Under the pieces are notes generated by a model. The model saw nothing but the letters and a program-made list of their open reading frames with translations, was not told where the DNA came from and ran no database searches. A stretch of DNA of 64,000 nt from Zopfochytrium polystomum (taxonomy: Eukaryota > Chytridiomycota > Chytridiomycetes > Chytridiales > Chytridiaceae): positions 124,001 through 188,000 of the forward strand of contig JAIVFJ010000103.1 in assembly GCA_025765615.1 (NCBI GenBank), in the 5' to 3' direction. Positions 18,011 through 29,060 of the stretch are shown one piece after another. The position numbers and the translations under genes are program-made. Every line of letters starts with the position of its first letter. Position 1 is the stretch's first letter.

Positions 18011-20494
18011 ATGACCCCCCCCGCCACGGCTTGCTCGCGATCGTGGCACCAGCCAGCCAACGCTATACAACTTCCTCTCCTCAAAGACGGCCTTGCAATC
18101 CCGTGCACAACTGGCCCGCTCTGCCTCGACAGTGTCGTCGTCGTCGTTGTCATCGACGGACCTGAGGGCCGACGGTGGCGGATCGCAGCGGCGCCACCCG
18201 CCCTCTTTGCCCGAACCGGTCCGATTCTCCCCCTACGCGGTTTCGCGCAAGATAAAGGCTCCCGAACCTCGCTTCACCTTTGCCGAAGAAACCTTGACGC
18301 GCTCCGAGTCTGCGATGAACTCGTCCTACGATGGCAGCCCATTTCTGATTGATGATCCATCCGACTGGCAAGACGCCGATCCGTTGGTCCCTTCCGCTGC
18401 TCCAGCCGCGGCGCCCAAGAAAACCTCAAAACCTCGTGTTTTACCCACGACGTTCCAAACCGCCGTGCAAAAAGGTCGCTACGATGGCCCGGACGAAATG
18501 TCCGTTGCCCCAGATATCTGGTTAAATAATGGAACGACGAAAAAGGTCAAGGCAAAGTCCACCACGTCGACTGTCGAACTCTCCTTGGAACAGATTGCCG
18601 TCCTTGAGCTGGTAGTAAACAGGAGGCAAAGCATCTTCTTCACCGGTAGCGCTGGTAAGAATCCTTAAAACCCTTTTCCTTCCCAGCCTCGCATTATAAT
18701 TTTCTGTGGCGAGTAGGAACCGGCAAAAGTCTGTTGCTGCGCGAGATAATAAGACAGCTGCGGAATAGGCCGGACGTTACTTCTGAACAGATTCAAGTCA
18801 CCGGTAAGAGTTTCTGTGTTTCACATACATTTACTAGTAACTCACACCTGTGACCGACTCAGCCCCCACGGGAATTGCGGCGACAAATATCAACGGATGC
18901 ACTTTGCACTCCTTTGCTGGGGTGGGCCTTGCGAATCAACCTGTGAACCAACTTGTCGGAATGGTTTACAAGAATAAGCGAGCGCTGCAGAGATGGAGGG
19001 GCACCAAGGTCCTGATAATAGATGAAAGTAAGTGCCCATTCTTCACGCCCTCAAAATTGTGGACTGATTCCTGTTGCGCTCAAGTTTCTATGGTTGACTG
19101 TGCTTTTTTCGATAAATTGGAGGAGATGGCTCGGAGCCTTCGAGGAAACGAACAACCTTTCGGTGGCATTCAGGTACAGTGCACCCGTTTATTCCGCATC
19201 CGTCATAACCCTCGCAAAGCTTGTCATTTGCGGCGATTTTATGCAGCTTCCGCCGGTCTCAAAGGCTTTGAAAAAATACGCCTTCGAAGCTGCTTCGTGG
19301 TCAAGGTGTGTTACAAAAACTATATTGGTAGGTCATTCGCATCAACGAACCGCAACTGCTAATGTGTTCGTTTCAATCAGCTGAAGCGGGTGTTCCGCCA
19401 AAGAGATCAAGCCTTCGTCGATATATTGAATGAAATGCGAACGGGTCAGATTTCGGAAAAAACGTGTCGGATTTTGTGCAACTTGAATCGTGAGCCAAAA
19501 CGGAGCGAATTTGACCCCGAACCTACAGCGCTGTAAGACACCTCCTCATTTTTGGCTGTCGCGCTAACCACAACAACACCGAACTCTCTTCAGCTTCGCT
19601 CTTAGGCAGCAGGTTGATCAGGCGAACGAAATTAAACTAAATCAACTTGAGGGCCATGCTGAGTCCTTCGACGCACACGATCACGGAGAACCTCGCGACG
19701 TTCTCAGGCTGGACGAGAACTGCCTTGCACCTAAAATACTAAAAGTCAAAATCGGTGCGCAAGTCATGTTGATAAAGAATGTCGACAGCACTCTTGTGAA
19801 CGGAACAATGGGAAGGGTTCTTGGTTTTGATGTTGACGATAAGAACGAAGTTCTTCCAATCGTGGAGTTTATGACTGGTGTGAATCGCGACACGCCTCGG
19901 AGGCTGCTTGTTGCTCGTCAAGACTGGAGTATCGAGACAGCAAGCGGAAAGGTTGTCGCTACTCGGCGGCAGGTTTGTCAATCGAATGCCATCGTCCATC
20001 TCCTTTAGTTTCAGCTAAAAGTTGTCGCCTGCAGATTCCGCTAGTCCTTGCATATGCGTTGTACGTTGTCCCTCTTTCATTGTGTACTTTGTTCTCAAGT
20101 GTCTTATTTCATTCGCCGAGTTGCAGGAGCATCCACAAAAGCCAAGGTCAAACGCTTGACTTTGTTCGCGTTGACCTCGGAAAGGTGTTTGAGAAGGGTC
20201 AAGCGTATGTTGCGCTTTCAAGATGCACGTCGATCGACGGCTTGCAGGTCTGCCTTTTTTCACGCTCGACTCCATTTTTTTTTTTTCAACTGGACCTGAA
20301 CTGTTTCTGATCCTTTTGTTCCGTTCACTTAAACATCAGGTGCTCAACTTTAGCAAAGAGAAAGTAATGGCCGATCCAAAGGTACACAATCCAAAAGGTG
20401 TAGGAATTCTATCTAACTGTCAATCCAATTGTCAAACGCTGTCGTGATGCAGGTGGCGGTATTCCACCAGCAGCTCTCGAGCATTATGGATTAA
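18011..20494 (+). CDS. PIF1-family 5'-3' DNA helicase
   Basis: This is a superfamily 1B helicase of the PIF1/RRM3 group, which unwinds G-quadruplexes and R-loops and acts in nuclear and mitochondrial DNA maintenance. There are eleven exons: 18,011?-18654, 18717-18803, 18863-19027, 19085-19173, 19220-19327, 19381-19532, 19594-19972, 20035-20060, 20127-20247, 20340-20381 and 20453-20494. All junctions checked keep frame. Motifs in order are Walker [16 protein letters not shown], Walker [41 protein letters not shown] with [19 protein letters not shown] and AYVALSRC. From ATG 18,315 it is 516 residues. The same frame is open and coding-like back to 18,015, and an ATG at 18,011 is out of register by one base across an 8-C run, so the real start is probably 18,011 with a homopolymer-length error. 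Introns are 51-92 bp. Confidence 0.93.
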
Positions 20495-21025
20495 CTTGTA
20501 CTTAACTTGGGTTGAAAGGGGAATGAGGATATTGGCCGGTTGCGTAATCCACATTTTCCGAGTGACTTGCTTGTGCGAGCCGTCGACAGAGCGAAGGGAG
20601 CCAGAGAGACATTCAGACAACGAGAGAAAGGGCGAGACAGAGAGTCGCTTCCACGACTGCGCAGTATCCTCTGGACAGAAAATTTCTCACAAATGCACAG
20701 ACAAGGGGAAAACAATTTTGCGCAGAGGACAATAGAGATTGGCAAAGGAAGACAAACGCCAAAAAAGGAATAAAGGGGAGGAAAAAAAAAGTTCCGAAAA
20801 GAGAAAACGAACAGAAAAGAAACAAGCCAAGACAGAGAGAGAGAGAGGGAGAGAGAAAGCGAGGTGGAAAAAAATAAAAGGAAAACAACCGTGAAACGAA
20901 AACTGAAACGAAAACGGGGGGAAAAAAAAAGGGAAAAAAAAAAAGAGATAGACATTCCCACCCTCTCCTCACCATAGACAAGAAGAGCCCATCATCAGAC
21001 GGCCAACGTCAGCGACCACCACCCA
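20495..21025. other. Purine-rich promoter region
   Basis: This A/G-rich stretch (20,620-20,950) lies between the helicase stop and the start of the secreted protein. It would contain the latter's promoter and 5' leader. No gene is seen. Confidence 0.55.
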
Positions 21026-23320
21026 ATGAAGTTCACCACCCACGGCTCCGTTGCAGCCGCCGTCGTTGCCGGCGTCCTCCCCGCCATCGTCTCCGCCCAG
21101 GTAGCGATTTGGCAAATGCTGTAGCTCCTCACCCCCTTCATCCTTGCTCCGTCGATCCTTTGGCTCTCCCTCGTCCCTTTTCCCTCATCCTTCTATTATC
21201 TTTTCCCGCTTTGCATGCGCCTGCCTGCAATCCCCGATCCCCTTGCAATCATGGCGTACCCAGCAGATGCATCAGCCACCTCCCAGCACCTGTGTTCTTC
21301 TATGCCGCAACGGTGCTTGCTATCGCAGCGAAATCAGCCAGCTGGTGGATGGATGTTGGATGGGTCGAAGCAGGCAGGATCGGGCTTGTGATTTGAGACA
21401 CTTTCCCGATCGAAGTCGTCGAGTGGCCGTCAGATTGCGTTGTTGGAAGTCCTACTCAGTGTAGACCAGTGCGTGGGCGGGTTTCAGGGGGTTGGTTGTT
21501 CCTCGACGATGGGAGGTGGACTGACGTGCGTTGGCAAACCGATGGCCCTTTTCCCTTGGAGTGTCTGTCTATTTGCACGCCTGTCTTCCACCACTCCCTC
21601 AGTTCATTGCGGCCGTGCGATTCTTTAAGCTCTCTTATCCGCTTATTAACACTCTTCTTACACCACTAGTCCCAAATCTACTTAAGCAACTGCAACAGCA
21701 AAGGTGTGATTTTGCCCAACAGCGAAGGTGTTCAGCTCGTCTCGAGGATCTCCTACCCCAATTTCACCCTCGACTTCACCCCGTCAACCGATGGCTACCG
21801 ACCGGAGCTGACAATGAACGGTATCGTTGCTAGCCTCAACATGGGCAGCAACTTCAACTCCCAGCTCCTCTCCTTCGCTCAGCTCAACCACACTCTGGAA
21901 GTGCGGGATGTCACCAACACCGCTGCAACGCCATTGTTTGCCTACATCAATGTTACGACGCCGTCGTCGGGTACAACTGCCCCCGGCGGGGGCAACACGT
22001 CTGTTACCTACACGTTCTCCAGGGCCATTCTCGACGGATCTGCCCAGAATGCCAACTTTGGCAGCTGGTTGGACTCCGTCGTCAACTCGGCGTCCACTGC
22101 AACGTTGTCGTACGGTACCACCGGGTTCACGACGACCACCATCAATGCTCCCGTCATATCGGGTGCGCTGAACCAGGCCTACACGTTCTGCCTCAACGAT
22201 ATTGCAGTCCAGAATGCTGTTGCTGTCGGAACACTGCCAGGTCAGAATACTGCGTTCTCGTGGTACTGGCGAATCCGTTTGCTCACCAACCTTCCAACCT
22301 TACCCATCAATGGAAATAGGCCTCAACAAGTTCACGGGCACAACCATCACCTACCCCACCATCTCGGGAGCCGATGCCAACAGCATCACCATGTCTTTCA
22401 CTACGACAATCCCTTACACGAGCCCCAACACTTTCAACTTTGGGAATCTGTTCTTCGACTTCCACTTTAATAACACAATCATCGGCAATACTCGGGTCAA
22501 CAACGTCCTGCTCAGCACTTTCGGCCTTGCGACCAATGCCTTCACAACGGATGTTACGTTCCCAGCCTCTGCCATTACAAGCTCCGATTTCAGCGCGTTC
22601 TTCTCTCGCTACATTGGCTTCAACTTCCTCCGGTATGAGCCGGATGTTACCGGAACTTACGTCCAGCCCGGTGCACAGCCAAGGGAAAACCTTGCGCCGT
22701 TCATTCAAGGTAGCCAGGCGACCAACGGCGACCCAAGCAACCGTGCTGCGTTTGTTCCGTTCATCAAGAACATCAACCTCAACCAATCGGTCGTTGTTCC
22801 TCAAGCTGGCTTCCAGCTGATCCAAGACCCTCTCACCGTTGTCAGTTGGATGATTGAGGGAACGACCGGCCGCGACGGGAACATCCTCACCATCACGAAC
22901 CCTCTCCCAGTCGACTTGTGGATCCAAACCTTCTCCGCCGAGCTTCACTGCCTTGGACTTGGCACCTCCCTGGCCCAGTGGAGTGCCGACCCCGACCCGG
23001 CAGTTCAAGCACTCGGTGTCCCTGGACCCATCGTCGGCGGTCAAGGCGACAGTCGTTCGTCCGTCGGTCAGCTCCTTCCTCTGAACTTCTCCCCAGTGCG
23101 GGTTCCGGCGGGCAACAAGGTCCAGCTCACCGCGTTCGAGTTCCACGAGTGGAACAGCAACTCCTCCCCCGTCCTGTACCCGTTCTTCTTCCTGAAGCAG
23201 GGCACTTCGGAGGACGCCTACTTCTACGGCAACTTTACCGTGTCGCTCGGCGTGCAAAACGCACCGCAGTTCGTCATCAACTACCAACAGTCTGTCAAGG
23301 TCTTCGGCACAGAGCCTTAA
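21026..23320 (+). CDS. Secreted modular beta-rich protein, small paralog
   Basis: This encodes about 548 residues in exons 21026-21100, 21670-22240 and 22320-23320. Exon 1 is exactly a signal peptide (MKFTTHGSVAAAVVAGVLPA...VSAQ, 25 residues), separated by a 569-bp intron, the longest seen here. Exon 2 is a Ser/Thr-rich beta-strand region with N-glycosylation sites. Exon 3 begins at a phase-1 junction splitting a Gly codon and reads G-LNKFTGTTITYPTISG, then SITMSFTTTIPY, FNFGNLFFDFHFNNTIIGNT and further strands. This matches the module start GFNNFPGSTF, also after a phase-1 intron, in the giant protein at 33.9-42.9 kb, so the two are paralogs. They resemble fungal DUF3712/LEA2-like surface proteins; that assignment is a judgement from pattern, not a search. 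No transmembrane segment or GPI signal is seen, so it is probably extracellular or wall-associated. Confidence 0.85.
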
Positions 23321-24784
23321 ACTGTGCCCCCTGAAACCCCTTCTTCCCCCAAACGCTGTACGAGGCTGCTCTCCCCTCCCCCTGCCCCCCCTTGCGCGAG
23401 TGGTTTCCGTTGCCTTTGTCGGTTTTTGTTATTGTACTTTCTCTGGTAGATCTGCGAACTTATTAGCACCCGTTTTTTTTTTTTTGTTTGGGCGCGCCTC
23501 CCGGCCCTTGACCACTCCTTCTTCTCCCAACGCTGGCATTGTTCACCGTTTCTGTGTTGATCCGGTGGTCAAATCACCACCCCCCGCCCCCTTGTTGTTC
23601 CCATTCGGGCTCCAGAGGATGACCTCGCCCGCTATATGCAGGTAGGTCCGCTGGCGCTAAAATCCATTTTTTGTTTCTATACCTGTTACCAACCGTTCTT
23701 CGCCTCGGTACTGGTGTTCTGGTGTGTTGTGGTTCTTTTCCGTTCTTTCTTCTGATCCTTTTTTTTTTCTCCTCTTTTTGGTTGATTTTGATCTTCGGTG
23801 GTACACCGACAGCAAAGGGAAGAGTGGAGGGAGTAATGGAAGCGCGTTGGGCATTTCTGTCGTTTCTATTGTCCTTTCGTGCCTCATCCTCTTATCCTCG
23901 CCTCTCCTCTTCTTTTCTCCTCTGACAGGCAGGTATGAGAGGGGCGTTCGTTCATCTCCCTTTTTTTTCTTTTCTTTTTTTTTCTGTTCGCTTTTCTAAT
24001 TAGTTTCGTTTGGTGGTTGAGGGCGGTACTTCTCCCTCGCACCGTTTCGCTTTCCCTTTCATTCATTCATTTCTTCCTTTTTGTGTTGGGCCCCTTACTT
24101 CCGTCGCCTTTCTCCCACCCCCTCGGTCTCTTTTCGTTGCACACCAACAATGTTCGTCCTTCGCTCTCTTCGTCTGCGTCCTGTTCCCCCCCTCTCTCAC
24201 CAGTCTCCTCCTGCTTTCCCTTCTCACCCCTTCCGGCTGTCCCTTGTTGACTGGTGCTTTCGAAAGAACGGCGTACGCCCCCTTTTTTTTTCTTCTTACG
24301 CTTCCTTCGTTGGTGTGAGGCGTATGAGAGTGAAACGGGCTGGAAGGTGGGGGGGAACGAACTCGCCCCCTCATAAGTTGCTGTTTACTGTTCTCTCGTT
24401 TTCATCTCTCTCTCGTTCTTTTCATTTCTTTCTGGTCTCGACATTTTGATTCTTCTGTGCGGCCCTTTTTTTTCTCGCTCGCCTCCTCGCTCCCTCCCAA
24501 GTTGCTTCCGTTTTACTGCTGTTGCACGCGCTGAGAAAGGCAGCGGTGGGAATGACGACGAGAGAGAGAGAGAGATAGACAATTGTGAGACAGTGCGATA
24601 TAGAGAAGACAGAGAGCGGCGGATAGGTGAAGGCGAGAATGACGAAGTAACACTGAATTCCTCAGTGCTCCCGCTTGGGTTAGCCGATGTAACCAGAAGA
24701 AAAGCTCCTTCACCCGGCGTCCCACCCCGTGCATAATTATTCTCTGTTGAGAGAGTTTGACAGCAATCCACGGAGAACATTGCA
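23321..24784. other. Long pyrimidine-rich spacer, no gene
   Basis: T/C-rich DNA follows the secreted-protein stop. Many short open frames encode only Phe/Leu/Ser runs and are not credible. It marks the change from the GC-rich gene block to repeat block B. Confidence 0.6.
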
Positions 24785-24895
24785 TTTCTCAAAAAGAAAG
24801 AAAGAGGAAGTGGAAAACTGATTACATCAGGTTTCCATTCCACCATCTACTCAGAGTATTTATCAACAACACAAGCCAGCGCTTGGGTCTACGGC
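24785..24895 (-). repeat. Copia-family LTR fragment, inverted
   Basis: GAAGTGGAAAACTG, CAGGTTTCCATTCCAC, ACTCAGAGTATT and CACAAGCCAGCGCTTGGGTC match the reverse complement of the repeat at 25,203-25,500. It is diverged and truncated. Confidence 0.6.
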
Positions 24896-25202
24896 TGCAC
24901 ACCGCACACTCAGAGCTAAGGTTGGCCTCCAAAAAGCTAGATCTCGGATATCCGGGAGATATTTGCTCCGGCGGATACAGACTTTTCCGGATACGGAGGC
25001 GCAAATTCTGCAGAAACGCAGATAGTTTACAGCGGGTATCCACCGATTTTACGCGCGGGTATGAACCAGATAGCAGTATCCGCCAGACATGGACCTTGGG
25101 GTGGTATTCTCTGGCATTCCCGATGCAGATACAGACCTTCCAATATCTGATCCAAATCCGGCGGAGGCCATCCTTCAGAGAGTGTTGGAGTTGTGGAGTC
25201 AC

Positions 25203-25500
25203 AGCAGAGTGGCACAAGACAGATCCAAACCTATTGTGACTGTCAGTTATTGTTCTCACGATACCCATGGGAGAGCAAGCCACCACCAATGCAGACCTGA
25301 GCGCTGGCTTGCGCTGATGACAAATACTCTGAGTATTAAGTGGAACAGAAACCCAGTGTCAACAGTTTTCCTCCTCCTCTGCTCAAGCAGATAATATGGG
25401 AGAGGTTTTTACCCTGTGCCAGTCACGCTTGCCTAGCAACTATTACAGTGTGCACATCGTCATTATGTATCAATATTTCATAACAGAGTTCAGCAGAGAG
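25203..25500 (+). repeat. Copia-family LTR copy
   Basis: It shares long segments with 28,763-29,060: GTCAGTTATTGTTCTCACGA, CCACCACCAATG-AGACCTG, GTGGAACAGAAACCCAGTGT, CAGTTTTCCTCCTCCTCTGC, GAGAGGTTTTTA-CCTGTGCC and CATTATGTATCAAT. The 28.7 kb copy directly precedes the copia internal region, so this is interpreted as a solo or recombined LTR. Its outer ends are not resolved. Confidence 0.65.
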
Positions 25501-25852
25501 GCAGAGTCAGAGAGTACAGGGTTGCAGAGTTGTGGTGGAGCAGTGGAGTCGCAGAGTGGCAGCTTAGCGGTGCAAAGCACAGTTGCGGAGCTGTGGAGGC
25601 AAGGAGTGGCAGTGCTGCAGAGTAACAGAGTTGCCCAGTTGGAGAGTCTGGGACTCCCAGACTCCGCAACTTGGCAACTCAATTAAGCCCGAAAGTCAAA
25701 AAGTAGTCGCAGTTCTGGTCCCCTGGAGTGCAGCTCCCTGACTTTGCTTTGTTCTGCTACTCTGCTACTCTGCCACAACTCTGCACCTCTGCAAGTTCCC
25801 ATCGATTTGTTCAGTTGAAGAATCTTGACACACACAAGACAAAAACAGTCTC
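25501..25852. other. Degenerate GCAGAGT-rich repeat
   Basis: The stretch to 25,690 is made of short degenerate units resembling GCAGAGT and GGAGT. No gene is seen. Confidence 0.5.
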
Positions 25853-25925
25853 TCCAGGACAGTTAGTATAGTGGCTAGTATCACCCCCTGTCATGGGGTA
25901 GACCTGGTTTCAATTCCCTGACTGG
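25853..25925 (+). tRNA. tRNA-Asp(GTC)-like
   Basis: The D-arm GTTAGTATAGTGGCTAGTATC and the anticodon arm ACCCC-CTGTCAT-GGGGT (anticodon GTC) are clear. The T-arm (GGTTTCAATTCCC) and acceptor stem are imperfect, so it may be a decaying copy. Confidence 0.6.
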
Positions 25926-26317
25926 AAGCGGCAGCTGTGAGACACAGGCCTGTGTCTGCTGGATGCACACTGGGGCAGCGTGGAATAAAGCATTTGCCTT
26001 CATCAGTTCCCTGTAATGGCCCTGCCCTTGTTCACGCAGATCCCACCGAAGCCACAGAGCACCAACTAGGACTGAAATATTTGAGGAGGTTCAAAGCCCA
26101 AAGGACTGCTGCAGGCTGCCCCTAATGAGGGCGGGACGCGCCTGCAATACCTGCAATGGGCAACAATGCCTGCGCTTAGCTCACCGTTTGCCTTTTGAAG
26201 AATCAAATTTGAACAAACTTGTGTGCAAGTGCCGGGATTCACAAGCAGTAGCACATGCGCAGCAAGACCAAAGTGCAGTAGCTGCCAGAGTGGACCCTAA
26301 GCACCTGGCTGCATGTC

Positions 26318-26408
26318 CATGGCCAGATGGTCAAGTTGGCCTAACTGCCTAAGGCACCAGATTAAGGCTCTGGTCTCTCCAGAGGCGTGGGCTTGATTCC
26401 CCTCTGCT
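26318..26408 (+). tRNA. tRNA-Leu(AAG)-like, probably a relic
   Basis: The anticodon arm CCAGA-TTAAGGC-TCTGG (anticodon AAG) and a long variable arm TCTCTCCAGAGGC fit Leu. The D region is expanded and the T-loop reads CTTGATT rather than TTCGA-T, so it is probably non-functional. Confidence 0.5.
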
Positions 26409-26689
26409 CAATTGTGCATTGCACATTTAGCCCAGTAGCTGCATTGCCAAAAGTGAGTAGTAGTCTCTCCCTCTTAAGGAATCTCTGACTGTTGGATTTT
26501 GCTGTAAACCTCCTTCCACCAGACACTTGGCTGGATTTGATGCAAGCACATCATACAATTATCCCCAACTTGGAGAGAAAGAGTATAACAAGGTAGGGGC
26601 AGCATTCGGTCAGCAGGCCAGTACCGTGATGGACTCTAAGAGGTTTCTTTGTTTTTGGTACTTGATTATCTGCGATTTGTTTACATCAA

Positions 26690-26915
26690 TATCCCTAAAA
26701 CTTTGGGGAACCGACTTGATTTCAATTTGATTTTAAGTCAGAATCAAGTCACTGAGGACTGGCCCAGAGACAGGCACACAAACAACATCGCAGGAGGAAG
26801 ACAGATAGACAAGTGGCCGGCTAAATAAGTCAGTCTCTGGCCCGTTGCTGCAGACTTGATTTCGACTTGAAACCAACTCAAAATGAAATCAAGTTGGTTC
26901 CCAACGTTTTCTGGA
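26690..26915. repeat. Foldback (inverted-repeat) element
   Basis: The left arm (about 26,690-26,772) and right arm (about 26,832-26,914) are inverted copies. AAAACTTTGGGGAACC pairs with GGTTCCCAACGTTTT, and GACTTGATTTCAA, AATCAAGTC and GGCCCAGAGAC have inverted counterparts. The arms are about 80 bp and the spacer about 60 bp. It is MITE-like and has no coding capacity. Confidence 0.8.
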
Positions 26916-26944
26916 TAGGATTGTAAGGTCAGCCTCAGAAATGA

Positions 26945-27016
26945 GGGGGTATATATCAGTGGTAGATAGCTCGCTTTGCATGCGAGATGCCGTGGGTTCG
27001 AACCCCACTGCCTCCA
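26945..27016 (+). tRNA. tRNA-Ala(TGC)
   Basis: It is 72 nt. The acceptor pairs GGGGGTA with TGCCTCC and includes the G3:U70 pair that marks alanine identity. The D stem TATC/GATA, anticodon arm CTCGC-TTTGCAT-GCGAG and T arm GTGGG-TTCGAAC-CCCAC are all intact. It looks functional. Confidence 0.93.
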
Positions 27017-27426
27017 CTATTGGAGTATTCACAAGTTGGTAGTACTGTATTCAAGATTGTCCAACTCAATTTGTACTCTCCTGATGGTATTCAAGCGATG
27101 TGCAAGTGCTTGGCAAGGTTCCCAAGGGTTCATTCCACAGGCCAGACACCGCATCATCGCGCTTTTACACTGACAAGTTGATAGGAATTGATCCAGAGCG
27201 ATGGTCCCTTCTTTTCTCACATACTCCGTGGAGTTTTGGCCTCATCAGCGTGATGCAACAGGGTGTCTTCGTCTCCCAGCAAGACCAGGGTTGCAGTTCC
27301 ACAGGGCTGCCTTAGGATGTTTGGCTACTGTTTGGCTGTCGTAACAGTTCACTCCAGGTGAGGGCTTTCTGCCAACAGCTGCATAGCAATAAGGCAAATA
27401 AAGTCACAATGACTTCAGGTCCTGTG

Positions 27427-27508
27427 GACAACGTGGCCAAGTGGTTAAGGCAACAGACTCGAAATCTGATACTCTTTGGGTGCGCAGGCTCGAGTCCTCC
27501 TGTTGTTG
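27427..27508 (+). tRNA. tRNA-Ser(CGA)
   Basis: It is 82 nt with a long variable arm. The anticodon arm CAGA-CTCGAAA-TCTG gives CGA. The acceptor GACAACG/TGTTGTT pairs with wobbles, and the T-stem has one mismatch (GCAGG-CTCGAGT-CCTCC). Confidence 0.8.
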
Positions 27509-27650
27509 TTGGATAGCATTGAAACCAGGGCAGAAGCGACCTGGCTGTTTCCCTCTATTGCCATTTTGGATCCTAAATCTTGTTGCTGGTGCCTGTCCTT
27601 GGTGGTCGCTCTCTGTTAATTGGAGGGTGGCAGAAATGACTAACGGTCAG

Positions 27651-27927
27651 CAGGATCTACCACGAATTGAATCAGGTCGGACTTTGGCATTGTTCGCATT
27701 TGGTTATAATGATTTCTTCAACTTGTCAAATCTTCTATTTGAGCTCAATTTATTTTCATTAGTAAATTTTCAGATATCCAGCTGATTTAAGGTCGTTTGG
27801 CCAAAAAGTGGTCATTTTATCAAATTAAATGCCTGAGCCCTTGCTAAAAGTAATAATTTGAGTCCAAAAACTCAAATCAAGTCGAATTGGGCTTCAAATA
27901 CTGCCTGATTCGTGTAAAACCCTACTA
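27651..27927. repeat. TIR element (MITE-like), copy 1
   Basis: The left end AGGATCTACCACGAATTG and the right end, read inward as TAGTAGGGTTTTACACGAATC, are near-matching terminal inverted repeats. The interior is A/T-rich with AATCAAAT-like words and has no ORF. The same termini occur at 57,999/60,103 and 61,268/61,491. Confidence 0.6.
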
Positions 27928-28344
27928 AGGATCCAAATCCACAACCAATACTGGAGAATTTTGCATTTATTGTATTGCAATAAGCCTTACAAACTAGTGG
28001 TATGTGAAGACAACACAGAGATTCTTTTAGGCTGGCATCCTCCAGATTTGGAATAAATACTTGGATCTCTGGATCCTGGAATACACAGACATGGTTTTGA
28101 CATGTCTGTGTCCATGTTCAAGTCCCAGATGTCCGATGGAGGGCGCATACACAGTATTTTTTTGGTAAATATGCGCTGATATATGTGTTCTTTTTGCGTA
28201 ACTGTGACCAGACAGTATTCGCAAGGACAGATGTGGGCAGTACCAGCGCCTGCCCAATCTGCTCCAGTGGAGATCGAGTCTCCACTTTCTTGCATGCCAG
28301 GATTAGTAATAATACCAATACTGCGATTTCAAATTGGCAGTTAC

Positions 28345-28440
28345 TGGTTGCTGGTGGCTGGGTAGAAAAATTTGAGATCCCTATTGTGGCAGCAGTGTTG
28401 GGTGCCTGCTAGGGTTACTGATGCAACCCAAAAGCTGTTG
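28345..28440. repeat. Dispersed repeat shared with 55,090-55,185
   Basis: Both copies contain GTTGCTGG, TATTGTGGCAG, GCCTGCTAGGGTT (or ACCTGCTAGGGTT) and GATGCAACCCAAAAGCT in the same order and spacing. No coding potential or element ends are seen. Confidence 0.65.
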
Positions 28441-28762
28441 GCCTCAACCTATGTGTAAGGTTCAAATTGAGGCCTCGGTCTGGGATTTTTTGAAACATCA
28501 GTTCAGCACTGGGTTGTTCCAGAACAGGCCTCAGTGCCTTCAGTGCCTTATATGTACCCATGGGTACTCCTGGTATCTGCAAGACGCTGCGCTGGTGTGA
28601 GCACCCACATGCAGGTGACCACCCATACAGCTAGGTGTGTGCTCAGCTGTAGCTGCACCTGCACCTACGCCTGTGCCTTCAGAATGATCTGTCAAGTTGA
28701 TCAAATTCCACGACGTAACCCTCCACGCTGACAGAGACCACAATATGTGTAAGGCGGAACTG

Positions 28763-29060
28763 ACTGGTTAGCAGCAGGAGGTGCAAGACAGACCTGACCC
28801 TATTGTGGCGGTCAGTTATTGTTCTCACGATTCCATGGGGAGAATGAACCACCACCAATGGAGACCTGGGTGCTGGCTTACCCTGTTGACAAATTCTCCA
28901 AGTATTGAGTGGAACAGAAACCCAGTGTTAACAGTTTTCCTCCTCCTCTGCCAAGCAAATAATATAGGAGAGGTTTTTATCCTGTGCCAGTCATGCTTTA
29001 CCTAGCAACTATTATAGCGTGCATATCATCATTATGTATCAATTATTCATAATAGAGTTT
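28763..29060 (+). repeat. 5' LTR of the decayed copia element
   Basis: It is homologous to 25,203-25,500 and to the inverted fragment at 50,640-50,785, including the edge ACTGGTTAGCAGCA-GAGG-GCAAGACAGACC. It sits directly 5' of the copia-like internal region. The exact 3' boundary is uncertain. Confidence 0.65.

Noticed and set aside
22307..23287. 326-codon minus-strand frame
   Set aside because: Shadow of exon 3 of the secreted protein, which has a signal peptide and consistent splicing on the plus strand.
24910..25190. Resemblance to 28,020-28,100 in inverse orientation
   Set aside because: A few shared words (CCAGATTTGG, GACATGG) but gaps are too frequent to claim homology by eye.
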